Below, piece after piece: positions 18,341-28,345 of a stretch of DNA of 64,000 nucleotides. The position numbers and the translations under genes are program-made. Position 1 is the first letter of the stretch. Each line of letters begins with the position of its first letter. This stretch comes from Clostridiaceae bacterium (GTDB lineage: Bacteria; Bacillota; Clostridia; Saccharofermentanales; DTU023), in contig DUVN01000029.1 in assembly GCA_012841015.1 (NCBI GenBank), positions 1 to 64,000 on the forward strand, in the 5' to 3' direction. The notes under the pieces are model-generated. The model was not told where the DNA came from, searched no databases, and saw only the letters and a program-made list of their open reading frames with translations.

Positions 18341-19660
18341 ATGAAAAAATTTTTCAAACTAGAGCAGGAAGGCGTGACGATCGGCAATGAGATCATGGCA
18401 GGCGCCACGACCTTCATGACGATGGCCTACGTTCTCATCGTTCAGCCTTCGTCCATTATCGGTTTCGGTAACAATAGTATTACTGATATAGCCGGTGTTA
18501 CTATCTCAAGGGAAGGGTTATTGTTAACGTGTGCCTTGGTGACTGGCCTGATCACGCTTCTCATGGCTCTCTACACCAACATGCCCCTTGCGTTGTCTAC
18601 TGGCATGGGATCGAACTTTCTCCTAGGTAAGGCTATTCAAGATAATGCAATAAGTTTTGGTGGTGCGATGGCAATTGTCTTGATTTCAGGGACGATCTTT
18701 TTGCTCCTCTGTATCTTCGGTATTCGAGGGGTCATCGTTCGCATGATGCCTAGGAATATTAAAGTAGCAATTTCAGCGACAATAGGCTTTTTCATAGCCT
18801 ATTTAGGTTTTAAAGATGCCGGAATAGGAGATTTTAAAACGGGTATCGCGATGGGAGACTTCACTAACAAAGGGGTGATTTTAGCCATTTGCACCCTGCT
18901 ACTCATCGCCGTGCTCCACAGCAAGAAGGTTCCCGGCGCCGTGTTAATCGGTATGGTCATTTCAACTATCGTGGCAATTCCGCTAGGCATCATAGATTTG
19001 CCCACGCAAATCGTTTCCTTGCCTCGTTTCGGAGAAATGAAAAACTTGATGTTCAATTTCAATTTCAAAGATTTGCTCTCCGGTGAAGCGCTCGTCTTCA
19101 TTTTTATCTGTTTCTTCTCCGACTTTTTCAGTACCCTAGGCACTGTCTTAGGTGTAGCCGGTATTGCGGGGAAGCTGGACGAAAATGGAGATTTGCCCGG
19201 TATCGAAAAGCCCTTCCTCGTCGATGCCATCGGTACAGTCGTGGGAGCTTGTACGGGGAACACGACAGTCACGACGTATGTAGAATCCTCTGCCGGTGTA
19301 AAAGCCGGTGGCCGCACAGGATTAACTGCGCTTACCACATCTGCCTTATTCTTCTTGGCTATGTTCTTCGCTCCGATCTTCATGATCATCCCTTCTGCTA
19401 CCACAGGCGCTGCCTTGATTTTCATTGGACTAACCATGATTTCCGGTTTGGCCAACATCGATTTCTCCTCCTTTGAGGAAGCCTTTGGGCCAATCATGAT
19501 GATTCTCTTCGGCATTTTTAATGCCTCGATTGCCGCTGGTATCAGTGCCGGTATACTGGCTCACGTCTTCATCAAAGTCTTGTCTGGCAAATTCAAAGAG
19601 CTTCATTTCGGCATGTACATCCTTTGTGTACCGCTGATTATTTATTTCGTCTTTTCATAA
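18341..19660 (+). CDS. NCS2 family purine permease (AzgA/PbuG-like)
   Basis: 439 residues with many membrane segments. The start MKKFFKLEQEGVTIGNEIMAGATTFMTMAYV and the stretches LALSTGMGSN and GTVVGACTGNTTVTTYVESS are hallmarks of the AzgA/GhxP/PbuG branch of NCS2, which imports adenine, guanine or hypoxanthine with protons. The pairing with adenine deaminase 15 nt downstream makes adenine the likely substrate. GAAAGGA lies upstream of the ATG. Confidence 0.9.
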   Translation: MKKFFKLEQEGVTIGNEIMAGATTFMTMAYVLIVQPSSIIGFGNNSITDIAGVTISREGLLLTCALVTGLITLLMALYTNMPLALSTGMGSNFLLGKAIQDNAISFGGAMAIVLISGTIFLLLCIFGIRGVIVRMMPRNIKVAISATIGFFIAYLGFKDAGIGDFKTGIAMGDFTNKGVILAICTLLLIAVLHSKKVPGAVLIGMVISTIVAIPLGIIDLPTQIVSLPRFGEMKNLMFNFNFKDLLSGEALVFIFICFFSDFFSTLGTVLGVAGIAGKLDENGDLPGIEKPFLVDAIGTVVGACTGNTTVTTYVESSAGVKAGGRTGLTALTTSALFFLAMFFAPIFMIIPSATTGAALIFIGLTMISGLANIDFSSFEEAFGPIMMILFGIFNASIAAGISAGILAHVFIKVLSGKFKELHFGMYILCVPLIIYFVFS

Positions 19661-19675
19661 TGAAGGGAGTACGCA

Positions 19676-21469
19676 ATGCGTTTTGAACCTAAGAACTTAA
19701 AAGCGCTCTTGGATGCGGCAATGGATAAAATCCCCTGTGATTTGGCTGTCACGAATGCGCAATACGTTAATCTGTTCACAGGTGAAATATACCCCGCTAG
19801 CGTCTATGTTCATGATGGTTTCGTCGTCTTTGTTGACAAAGACGATGCAAACCCTCCAAGCCACGAGCCTAAGGAAGTGGTCGATGCCGAGGGCAAATAC
19901 ATCGTGCCAGGACTCATCGATAGCCACGTGCACATTGAAAGCTCAATGCTGAGTCCTAGGAACTTTGCCGAAGCCGTTGTTCCCTTAGGTGTTACCACAG
20001 TCATCCACGATCCGCACGAGTTGACGAACGTGTTCGGCGAAGAAGCCGTCGTCTATTTTGATGAAGCCGCTAAAGATCTACCTCAAAGGCAGTTGGCCAA
20101 CATCCCTTCCTGTGTACCGTCTGTACCCGGCTTAGAATCTGCTGGAGGTGTCATTGAGGCGGAACATGTGCACCGTCTGGCCAAGTTGGAAAACGTCGTC
20201 GGGTTAGGTGAGGTGATGGACTTTGTCGGCGTGATCAACCACTCCGATCGCATGGCGTCCATCATCCAAGCAGCGAGGGATAATAACTTGTATCTACAAG
20301 GCCACATCCCTGTTGGCGATCCTAGGCTCATTGCCGCTTATTACATAGGTGGTCCTTGGACTTGCCATGAGACGCGTTTCCCGGGCGAGGCTCTGACGAA
20401 AATGCGAGCCGGGATGTGTGTAGATGCCAGAGACTCTTCCATGTCGGTCAATGTGGCCACGATTTGGGAGGATGTCAAAGACCTGCCTTATCGCGAACGC
20501 CTAACGTTTTGTACCGATGATAGGGAGGCTGATGACATCTTGGACGTAGGTCAATTAGATGATGTGTTGCGCCATGCTCTGCAACTAGGTATGGAACCGG
20601 TGGAGGCTATTCGTTCGGCCAGTTTGCGTACTGCAGAGCAGGCTTGGTTAGAGAACATAGGTGCTGTGGCGCCTGGTTATGTTGCTGACTTTTTACTGGT
20701 TGATAACCTAAAAGATTTCACAGTACGTGAAGTTTTCACAAGGGGAGAACTGGTTGCGGTAGATGGCAAGCTGGTGAAGGAAATTCCTAAAAAGACGTTT
20801 GAGATCGAAACGAGAAATTCTGTCAACCTTCCTGATTATGACATCGACACGTTCGGGTTATTTGTGCCTGAATCGCTCCGAGGTCAAAAAGAGGTGAAGG
20901 TGAATATTTTGACGTACCGTGACTTAAACAGCTCTTATGCAGTAAATGAAACGGTCGTCTTGCCGGTGCTGGAAAATGGGTTAGTCGATATTTCGGTTGA
21001 TCCCGATCTCGTCTATGTCACCGTATTAAACCGTTATGGCACAGGTAGAATTTCGAATGGCTTAGTCAAAAACTTCGGCATCAGTGCAGGCGCCAAGGGA
21101 GCCACCATTTCTCATGACTGCCATAACCTCTGTGTGGTGTATAAAGACCAAGCCTCTGCTCTAGCCGTCGTCAGCGCTCTCGAAGAGTGCGGTGGTGGTA
21201 TTGCTGCTGCGAAGGACGGCAAAATCCTTAACACATTCCCCTTGCCGCTGGGCGGCTTGATGAGTTTGGACAATGCTGAAAAGACAGCAGAACAGGCTAG
21301 AGCCATGAAAGCGACTTTGCGTGAGCTAGGCATCCCCGGTAAAAATCCCATTTTACGGATTGCCACTTTATGCTTGATTGTCATCCCTGAAGTAAAATAT
21401 TCAGAATTCGGTCTGGTCGATGTCAAAAAGCAAGAGCTCGTGCCGATTTTCCCGGAAGCCTGCTGTTAA
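19676..21469 (+). CDS. ade: Adenine deaminase
   Basis: 597 residues, the usual length for the Ade amidohydrolase that converts adenine to hypoxanthine and ammonia. Metal site DSHVHIESSM follows VPGLI; HDPHELTNV and FCTDDREADD are conserved. The C-terminal adenine deaminase domain contains GTGRISNGLVKNF, AKGATISHDCHN and PLGGLMS. It is co-transcribed with the purine permease and ends at a strong terminator. Together with the minus-strand genes it completes adenine, adenosine and guanine entry into hypoxanthine/xanthine pools. Confidence 0.95.
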   Translation: MRFEPKNLKALLDAAMDKIPCDLAVTNAQYVNLFTGEIYPASVYVHDGFVVFVDKDDANPPSHEPKEVVDAEGKYIVPGLIDSHVHIESSMLSPRNFAEAVVPLGVTTVIHDPHELTNVFGEEAVVYFDEAAKDLPQRQLANIPSCVPSVPGLESAGGVIEAEHVHRLAKLENVVGLGEVMDFVGVINHSDRMASIIQAARDNNLYLQGHIPVGDPRLIAAYYIGGPWTCHETRFPGEALTKMRAGMCVDARDSSMSVNVATIWEDVKDLPYRERLTFCTDDREADDILDVGQLDDVLRHALQLGMEPVEAIRSASLRTAEQAWLENIGAVAPGYVADFLLVDNLKDFTVREVFTRGELVAVDGKLVKEIPKKTFEIETRNSVNLPDYDIDTFGLFVPESLRGQKEVKVNILTYRDLNSSYAVNETVVLPVLENGLVDISVDPDLVYVTVLNRYGTGRISNGLVKNFGISAGAKGATISHDCHNLCVVYKDQASALAVVSALEECGGGIAAAKDGKILNTFPLPLGGLMSLDNAEKTAEQARAMKATLRELGIPGKNPILRIATLCLIVIPEVKYSEFGLVDVKKQELVPIFPEACC

Positions 21470-21524
21470 GATTCAGCATCGTAAAGTATTGTCAGCACAC
21501 AGTACAATAATAGTCTTAAAACTG

Positions 21525-21551
21525 GTAAAGCCCCTCGACGAGGGGCTTTAC
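21525..21551 (+). terminator. Rho-independent-like terminator after ade
   Basis: GTAAAGCCCCTCGACGAGGGGCTTTAC is an almost fully self-complementary hairpin 56 nt after the ade stop. The T-rich tail is poor (GCTTGTCTT), so it may also serve the convergent pheT transcript. Confidence 0.7.
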
Positions 21552-21684
21552 GCTTGTCTTGCACAAAGCCATAGACGGATGTTCGCTACAAGTGCTCCCT
21601 CAGCGAAATGTCTCCCGTTCTATTGCTGATCAGTTCTACTTTCTCGATCATGGAAGAGCTTTTCCCGAGCGAAGAACTCTGTAC

Positions 21685-24123
21685 TTAGCGCATTTCGGCG
21701 CCGAGTGTGTATCTAAGTTTTTTGATGAGTCGATTTCTCAACTTCTCAATCTCTTCTGCTGTCAGTGTGCCAGTGTCGGATCCTAAACGGAAACTAAACA
21801 TGAGAGATTTTTTCCCTTTTGGCACTTGTTCGCCGCGGTATTCTTCGACGAATTTTGCGTCGTGTACGAGGTTTGCGACAGCCTCATAAATTTGCGCCCA
21901 TGAGACGTCCTCGTCAATCACGATGGAGAGATCCTGTTCGACAAGTGGGAACTGCGGCAAGCGTCTATAAAGGTTATCGCGACTTTGGAGCGGTACGAGT
22001 TTTTCGATGTTGATCTCGGCTAGGGCTAGACAAGGAATACGTAGGCCTGATTCTTCTGTTGCTTTTGGCGACAATAACCCCAGCGACCCGAGTTCATCGC
22101 CCTCGTCGTTAACGATCTTGAGCCAAGCGTTGCGATCTGCCCACGGCATTTTGTCACCCGACTGCTTGAATTCCCATCCTTCAAAACGCCCGAATCGCGG
22201 GAGCTGTGCGAGTATGCCCTTCAGCCTTCGGAAGAGCAGGAAGGGTAGTACTCCGGCAAGAGCGATCGCGAGGTGACGCTCCTGGCGGGGGAGTTTTTCC
22301 TCTTCAATTGAGGGACTCACGGCACCTTGTGAAAAAACTTGTGTAAGTTCAAAGAGTCCGAACGTCTCGTAGTAGCGCGAGTTCAGCACAGATGCCTCCA
22401 ACACGTTTGCGATGAGGGAGCCGCGCAAATAGCTGCGATCGGGAGAGGGCGGGCTTGCCAGTTTGATGAGCGTATCCGTATGATCGCCAGCGATGTTGAT
22501 GAAAGCGTCTGAAACCCACGGATAAGTGTAGATCTCCTGAAGTCCGGCGCGAAATGCCAAGAACTCACGGATGGCGCGTTCGCTCTCCTTTGCGAGCTGT
22601 CTGATCGGTTTGTCGAGCGTGATGACAGGAGGCTTGTACTCGAAGTTTTCATAGCCGATCATACGGCAGACTTCCTCGAGGATGTCGTCTTTAATGTCGA
22701 CGTCGCCGGTAGCTCGCCAGCTCGGCACACTGACGTTGAGCGTGTCGTCACCGTCATACGTGACGTCGAATCCGAGCGGCTCCAGAGCATTGATGGCGTC
22801 GTCCGCTGTAATGGTATGGCCTGACCGGACATTGAGGAAGTGAAGTGAAACAGGTATCTCAATGGCCTCTGTCTCACGTACGCGGTGTGTGCCAGCGGCG
22901 ACAATGCGAGCAGTTGGTTGCAATTCCGCCATCAGTTGATACGTAAGTCCCAGAGCGAGGTCGCAACGTTGCGTATTGATCGCTTTTTCAAAGCGAATCG
23001 AGGCTTCCGTGCGAAGGTGATGGCGTGATGCCGTCCGACGCAGGCTGATTGCTTCGAAGTTCGCTACTTCAAGGACGATATCTTTCGTCTCGGGGAGAAT
23101 GGAATCATGTGCACCCCCCATGATGCCCGCCAAACCGATTGCTTTATCGGCTCCGTCGCAGATCAGAAGATCGGTTGGCGAAAGGGTCAAATGGCGGCCG
23201 TCGAGCAACTCGAGTTGTTCACCTTCGTGCGCCGTGCGTACCCGGATACCGTTGCTGACGTGAGATTCATCAAATGCGTGTGTCGGCTGGCCGGTGGCGA
23301 GCATCACATAGTTCGTGATGTCGACGATCACGTTAATTGGCCGCATCCCGACTGACCAGATAAGTTTGCGCATGGAGAAAGGTGCATCCCGCAACTCAAT
23401 ACCTTCAAAAACGACGGCATCGTAGCGGAAGCAGCGATCTTCGTCGACAATCTCGACAGAGTAGTCACTCGTGCCTTCAGGAATTTCAATAGAGGGGAAC
23501 GGATGCAGTGTGCCGCCGTAAATGGCGCAAAGTTCACGCGCGAGCCCATAATGGCCCCATAGGTCGGGTCGATTTGTCAACGACTTATTGTTGATGTCGA
23601 TGATGAGATCATCAAGCCCGAGGACATCGGCGACAGGCTGTCCAGGTATCGCATCGGGAAACAGTTCCGTTAGATCGACGATCTCCGCTTCTTCGTCTTC
23701 TGAAGGAGGGAAGAGGCCTTCTAGATCGAGTTCTCCTGCTGCGCAGATCATTCCATAGCTGACAACGCCACGGACTTTGGCGGCAGAAAGCTCCACGCGC
23801 TCTCCCTCGCCGTGCCAGCGAACCTTCACGCCAGGAGGTGCTACAACGACGATCTCGTTCTCGTAGAGGTTCGATCCTCCACAGACGATTTGGCTCGTTG
23901 TGCCCTGTCCGATGTCAACATCGCATACAACGAGGCGATCAGCTTGCGGGTGTTGTCTGACCGTGACGACACGTCCGATCACAACACCTTCAACGAGGTC
24001 GGCAGGGTTGGTAATCTCTTCAACTTCGACCGTCTGCATCGTCAAGTCGTGTGCGAGTTGCTCTGCCGTGATATCTTGCGGTAGGTCGGCATATGTGCGA
24101 ATCCAATTAAGTGATGCTTTCAT
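21685..24123 (-). CDS. pheT: Phenylalanine-tRNA ligase beta subunit
   Basis: 812 residues, normal length. Order: N-terminal B1, EMAP-like tRNA-binding domain (GVVIGRVVTVRQHPQADRL), B3/B4 editing region, B5 with INALEPLGFDV, catalytic-like core, and C-terminal anticodon-binding FDX-ACB domain (YRRLPQFPLVEQDLSIV). It charges tRNA-Phe with PheS in an alpha2beta2 tetramer. It follows pheS by 166 nt on the same strand and is probably one operon. Confidence 0.96.
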   Translation of the reverse strand: MKASLNWIRTYADLPQDITAEQLAHDLTMQTVEVEEITNPADLVEGVVIGRVVTVRQHPQADRLVVCDVDIGQGTTSQIVCGGSNLYENEIVVVAPPGVKVRWHGEGERVELSAAKVRGVVSYGMICAAGELDLEGLFPPSEDEEAEIVDLTELFPDAIPGQPVADVLGLDDLIIDINNKSLTNRPDLWGHYGLARELCAIYGGTLHPFPSIEIPEGTSDYSVEIVDEDRCFRYDAVVFEGIELRDAPFSMRKLIWSVGMRPINVIVDITNYVMLATGQPTHAFDESHVSNGIRVRTAHEGEQLELLDGRHLTLSPTDLLICDGADKAIGLAGIMGGAHDSILPETKDIVLEVANFEAISLRRTASRHHLRTEASIRFEKAINTQRCDLALGLTYQLMAELQPTARIVAAGTHRVRETEAIEIPVSLHFLNVRSGHTITADDAINALEPLGFDVTYDGDDTLNVSVPSWRATGDVDIKDDILEEVCRMIGYENFEYKPPVITLDKPIRQLAKESERAIREFLAFRAGLQEIYTYPWVSDAFINIAGDHTDTLIKLASPPSPDRSYLRGSLIANVLEASVLNSRYYETFGLFELTQVFSQGAVSPSIEEEKLPRQERHLAIALAGVLPFLLFRRLKGILAQLPRFGRFEGWEFKQSGDKMPWADRNAWLKIVNDEGDELGSLGLLSPKATEESGLRIPCLALAEINIEKLVPLQSRDNLYRRLPQFPLVEQDLSIVIDEDVSWAQIYEAVANLVHDAKFVEEYRGEQVPKGKKSLMFSFRLGSDTGTLTAEEIEKLRNRLIKKLRYTLGAEMR

Positions 24124-24289
24124 GGTAATTTCCTATTTGTATTTCTATTCAGCCTGTTGATTCTCTAATGTCATTTGTTGTTATTGTTCTCAGTATGTAT
24201 TCGTGCAATCTCATTCCGGTGCCGTCACGTATTAAGCATCTTATCGATCAAGACAGACGAGTCTCGGTATCGGTGCACTGTTCCACGTT

Positions 24290-25327
24290 CTATTTGAACT
24301 GTTCGAGAAAACGAAGATCTGCGCTGCGGAACAGCCGTACGTCATCGATTTCGTACCGCATCATCACGAGGCGATCGAGTCCGATGTTGATGTAGAAGCC
24401 GCTCCAGATATCAGGGTCGAGACCTGCAGCTCGCAATACGTTAGGATGCGGTGCGCCGCCAGGCATCACTTCAATCCAGCCGACGTCTTGGCATACGTGA
24501 CAGCCTTCGCCGTCGCAAACGCTGCACTGCATATCAATTTCAAATCCCGGTTCAACGAAAGGGAAGAAGCCTGCGCGCATACGGACAGGGACATCGTGCC
24601 CGAAAACTTTTTCTAAGATGGTGCGTACGAGCAAAAGTCCCGATGAAAAAGAAAAATCGCGATCGACGATGAGCGCTTCATATTGGTAAAAAGCTCGTTC
24701 GTGACGCGCGTCGGTACTCTCATTTCGAAAGACGGTTCCAGGGTAGACAAATCGTGCCGGCGCCCCGTGTTGTTGAAGGTAACGAACGCTTGCTCCTGTT
24801 AAATGCGGGCGCAGACAGAGGCGTTTGGCACCTCGTTTATCCTCTGTGCCCTTAAGCCAGTACGTGTCCATCGTGTCGCGAGCAGGGTGATCGGGAGGGA
24901 AGTTGAGGTAGTCGAACGCGTAGAGTTCGCTTGTGATTTCGTCTTCACTAAAAATCTCGAAGTTCAAAGAACGGAAGGCGTCGTTCAAGTCGTAACACAT
25001 CTGTGTGATTGGGTGTAGGCCGCCACCTGCGATACCGATTCCCGGAATGGTCAAGTCGGGCTGAAGCTCCAGAAACGACGCTTTATCGAGGAGTTCCTCT
25101 TTGCGCTCTTCAATCGCCTGAAGCAACAACCGCTTGATTTCGTTGGCAAGTTGCCCGAGCTGTCGGCGCTCATCGTGTGATAGTTTGCCGAGTCCTTTGA
25201 GAATTTCTGTCAGGACCCCTTTCTTGCCGAGATATTGTTGGCGGAGCGATTCTAACTTCTCCGATGTTTCCGCCGTCGCAAAAGCCTCTAATCCTTTTTC
25301 ACGGATTTCGCTTAACTGATCCCTCAT
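24290..25327 (-). CDS. pheS: Phenylalanine-tRNA ligase alpha subunit
   Basis: 345 residues. An N-terminal coiled coil is followed by the class II core (motif 2 TVFRNESTDARHERAFYQYE; motif 3 GLDRLVMMRYEIDDVR). The start at 25327 (MRDQLSEI) is chosen over 25333 because AGGAG lies 8 nt before it. Unusual feature: before motif 3 it has CSVCDGEGCHVCQ, four cysteines that could bind zinc, followed by WIEVMPGGAPHPNVL where most bacterial PheS have a VLG-type turn. No T-box leader was recognised upstream. Confidence 0.95.
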   Translation of the reverse strand: MRDQLSEIREKGLEAFATAETSEKLESLRQQYLGKKGVLTEILKGLGKLSHDERRQLGQLANEIKRLLLQAIEERKEELLDKASFLELQPDLTIPGIGIAGGGLHPITQMCYDLNDAFRSLNFEIFSEDEITSELYAFDYLNFPPDHPARDTMDTYWLKGTEDKRGAKRLCLRPHLTGASVRYLQQHGAPARFVYPGTVFRNESTDARHERAFYQYEALIVDRDFSFSSGLLLVRTILEKVFGHDVPVRMRAGFFPFVEPGFEIDMQCSVCDGEGCHVCQDVGWIEVMPGGAPHPNVLRAAGLDPDIWSGFYINIGLDRLVMMRYEIDDVRLFRSADLRFLEQFK

Positions 25328-25463
25328 TGGCATTTCTCCTCTAATTAATGACTGCCATTAAGTATAGATCATTAAAGCGAATATTGTCGATTGACTGTTT
25401 TAGACAGATCTGTGACGTATGTCGGTTCTCCGCAGAATCAAGATGCGCAACACTGCTCCCGAC

Positions 25464-26609
25464 CTATGCCCCGGCTTCATACAGCGCCACAACTTCCCAA
25501 CAATCGCCTGGTTTCATGCGAATGAGATGTTCGCCCATCAGCCGATGTTGTTCTCCATCCTGATTGATCATTAGGAAACTGGTAGAGATAAGAAAGTCGC
25601 CGACGCGTTGTAAGTTCATCGGGTCGTAGCCACAAATGCTCGCCTTGATTGGCTTTTCAATGGGAAACTTCGCCTGAAAGGAGGCAAGCACCTCTGCCCG
25701 CCTACGCTGTTCTTGGTCGATCATCACATGTGCTTCTTTCAACTCTCCATCTGTCAGTATCACTTTGTATTCACTCGATTCGCCCGTTGCTGATAACTGT
25801 TCTTCAATGAGTTCCCAAAGTGTTTTCTCTGAAGCAAAGTCCGTATCGAGATTGAGTTCTGCCATCTCTGCGAGCGAAGACAGCAATAAGCCAGAGTGGT
25901 AGCCGCGGCCACGATGGTCCATAGCATCGGTCGCCTCACGAAGGTTCTTCATGTAAATGTCAATCTCTTTTATGGCGAGATCGCTGTTTAACTGTCGGAG
26001 TGCTTTGAATCCGACATATTCCGCGCGTCCCTCAAGTGTTTCGACACGCCATTCATTGATCGTCGCGCCATCGCTTAACGATCTCATGGTAGAGCGAAGC
26101 TCGGAGATCCGGCGAAGTATCGAGATGGCATCAAGGCGGCATTGTTGTTTTTGCGAAAGAGTTCCGGTGATATGTTCATCCGATACCATCATGTCGGTGT
26201 ACTTGCCTAACAAGTCATTTTCACGATTGGCGAGTGCGACAAGTTCGGCATTAAGGGGGAAAGCAATTAACTCGAGGTCGCGTGGGAAACGCGATTCGCC
26301 GTTTTCCACCTGATAGACATGGAACATTTCATGCACAATCCTAGCGGTTAGCCTATCAATTGCCTCTTCCGTATCAATCTGCTCCGACTTTAACATCCAG
26401 ATAGCGATCATGCTGCCATCATAATGAATCGCCGTATTCCCGTAAAAATACTCAGGCTTAGGCATCAATTCGCCGTCAAAGCACATTGATTCGTCTGTAT
26501 ACAGCGCATAGGGAGGCTTTGAAAAACCTGGCCATAACGATGCTAAATCAAGCTTTTCTAGACGCTCCTCAATTTTTATGTAAGTATCAAGTAGTATGTC
26601 ATAGTCCAT
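25464..26609 (-). CDS. HExxH-containing protein, putative zinc metallopeptidase
   Basis: About 381 residues; not a family I can name. The feature that stands out is RIVHEMFHVYQVENGESRFP near residue 110, an HExxH zinc-binding motif with a downstream Glu that could be the third ligand or catalytic partner. No signal peptide or membrane segment is visible, so it is likely cytoplasmic. The C-terminal third looks like a separate small beta-rich domain. The start at 26609 (MDYDILLDTY) has GGAG 10 nt upstream; the track uses a GTG at 26648. Confidence 0.6.
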   Translation of the reverse strand: MDYDILLDTYIKIEERLEKLDLASLWPGFSKPPYALYTDESMCFDGELMPKPEYFYGNTAIHYDGSMIAIWMLKSEQIDTEEAIDRLTARIVHEMFHVYQVENGESRFPRDLELIAFPLNAELVALANRENDLLGKYTDMMVSDEHITGTLSQKQQCRLDAISILRRISELRSTMRSLSDGATINEWRVETLEGRAEYVGFKALRQLNSDLAIKEIDIYMKNLREATDAMDHRGRGYHSGLLLSSLAEMAELNLDTDFASEKTLWELIEEQLSATGESSEYKVILTDGELKEAHVMIDQEQRRRAEVLASFQAKFPIEKPIKASICGYDPMNLQRVGDFLISTSFLMINQDGEQHRLMGEHLIRMKPGDCWEVVALYEAGA

Positions 26610-26717
26610 AAGCAGTTCTCCGCTTCTCATTTTTACGATGATGCCCACATGTATTATAATTAAATTCAGTTTTAATCTTGTTAACTGTATGTTGTATAAA
26701 ATGCACAGGAGGCTCGG

Positions 26718-27350
26718 ATGCAGAAATCATTGAACAACGAAAAGCGAACAGTCGAAGTCATCTGGCATGGTCATGCATGTTTTGAGGTGAAAAGCAACGA
26801 GAAGTCGGTCGTCTTTGATCCTTATCTTGATGTGCCGGGCTACGCGACACTTGACCTTGAGGCTGATCTCGTACTTGTCTCGCATGAACACGACGACCAC
26901 AATGCCCGTGAACGCGTGAAGCTCTCAGATCGCCCGATTAATGTCTCTGTAGAAGTGCTCGATACGTGTCATGACGATCAGGGCGGGAAGCTGCGTGGTC
27001 CCAACAAGATTCACATTATCGATATCGACGGCATTCGTGTGGCGCACTTCGGTGATCTAGGCAGAGATTTATCATCGGAGGAGCTTGAACAGTTGAAGGG
27101 GCTTGATGTCGCTCTCATTCCCGTCGGAGGTTTTTTCACGATTGATGCTCAGCAGGCGGCAGCGATTATTCGTGCGATCGAGCCGGATGTTACCGTCCCG
27201 ATGCATTACTACGACGGCGTATCAGGCTGGGCTAAAACTTCAGGCGTTGAGCCGTTTCTCGAGCAGTTTGCGTGTGTTGTACTGTGCGATGAGAGCAGCT
27301 TTACCGTGGGAACATTCCATGATTGTGTACTCGTTCTCAAAAAGCCCTGA
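26718..27350 (+). CDS. MBL-fold metal-dependent hydrolase (UlaG-like)
   Basis: 210 residues of the metallo-beta-lactamase fold, in the single-domain UlaG/YtkL-like group. The N-terminus is WHGHACFEV with VVFDPYLD; the metal motif is SHEHDDHNA. Further ligands are in HFGDLG and PMHYYDG. AGGAGG precedes the ATG. Substrate unknown. It lies upstream of the ADP-ribosylglycohydrolase on the same strand (181-nt gap), but a functional tie is speculative. Confidence 0.85.
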   Translation: MQKSLNNEKRTVEVIWHGHACFEVKSNEKSVVFDPYLDVPGYATLDLEADLVLVSHEHDDHNARERVKLSDRPINVSVEVLDTCHDDQGGKLRGPNKIHIIDIDGIRVAHFGDLGRDLSSEELEQLKGLDVALIPVGGFFTIDAQQAAAIIRAIEPDVTVPMHYYDGVSGWAKTSGVEPFLEQFACVVLCDESSFTVGTFHDCVLVLKKP

Positions 27351-27531
27351 GATACGTGTTCTGAATGCGCCTGAAGAGCTCTACCGTGAGACATGTCATT
27401 AAGATCTGTTTCAGGCATGAATGTCTGAGGATATGGGCCACTTGAATTGTTATTGGTCGGCTATATTGATGGTCACATGCAGCGGCTCAACAAAATAGTC
27501 TGATGTTTGTGAGACGATTTGAGGAGTCATT

Positions 27532-28332
27532 ATGTTTGGAGCGATTATAGGTGATATTATTGGGAGTCCATACGAGCGACCGGCCAATAACATTCGTACG
27601 AAGGACTTTCCTCTTTTTTCAGAGCGATCAAGATTTACCGACGACACCGTCATGACACTCGCTGTCGCTGATGCTTTCTTTGAGATTGGGTACAGCACGG
27701 AAGAGTTAAGTATTCGAGAAACGCTGATTCGTTCCATGCAGAAATTTGGTCGAAGACATCCGAATACAGGATACGGCAAACATTTCATGAAATGGCTTAC
27801 AAGCCCATGGCCGCAACCATACGGTAGTTACGGGAACGGTTCAGCGATGCGCGTGTCATCTGTCGGCTGGCTCTTTCACGATCTTGCGAAAGTGCGTCAA
27901 ATGGCGCGGTTATCGGCAGACGTCTCGCACAACCATCCGGAGGGAATCAAAGGCGCGGAGGCCGTCGCTTCTGCCATCTTTCTCGCTCGTACAGGTTCTT
28001 CAAAAGAAGAGATCCGTGAGTACATCGAAGTAAGATTCAAATACGATCTCAGCCGGACGATTGATGACATTCGCCCTACTTACACCTACCATCTGTCTTG
28101 TATGGAAACAGTTCCGGAAGCGATCACGGCCTTTCTCGAAGGAGAGGATTTTGAGGACGTTCTTCGGACGGCAGTATCGCTAGGCGGCGACAGCGACACA
28201 ATCACCGCAATAGCCGGTAGCATCGCCGAAGCCTATTACGGCGTTCCCGACCTCTTGAAGAACGAGTGCTTCGATTATTTAACGGACGATCTCATCGCCG
28301 TCCTGCAATCATTCGAACAGGCGATCAGTTGA
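27532..28332 (+). CDS. ADP-ribosylglycohydrolase family protein
   Basis: 266 residues of the DraG/ARH fold. Motifs in order: FGAIIGDIIGSPYE at the start, FTDDTVMTLAVADA with metal ligands (about residue 40), GNGSAMRVS, HNHPEGIKGAEAVA, and LGGDSDTITAIAGSIAEAY with the second metal set. It removes ADP-ribose from proteins, nucleic acids or small molecules. No matching transferase is nearby, so the substrate is open. Complete and of normal length, with GGAG before the ATG. Confidence 0.92.
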   Translation: MFGAIIGDIIGSPYERPANNIRTKDFPLFSERSRFTDDTVMTLAVADAFFEIGYSTEELSIRETLIRSMQKFGRRHPNTGYGKHFMKWLTSPWPQPYGSYGNGSAMRVSSVGWLFHDLAKVRQMARLSADVSHNHPEGIKGAEAVASAIFLARTGSSKEEIREYIEVRFKYDLSRTIDDIRPTYTYHLSCMETVPEAITAFLEGEDFEDVLRTAVSLGGDSDTITAIAGSIAEAYYGVPDLLKNECFDYLTDDLIAVLQSFEQAIS

Positions 28333-28345
28333 CAAAAGTGTTCAT

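Noticed and set aside
25328-25463. T-box leader for pheS-pheT
   Set aside because: The gap to the upstream gene is only about 130 nt, and no GGTGG-type T-box sequence is present.
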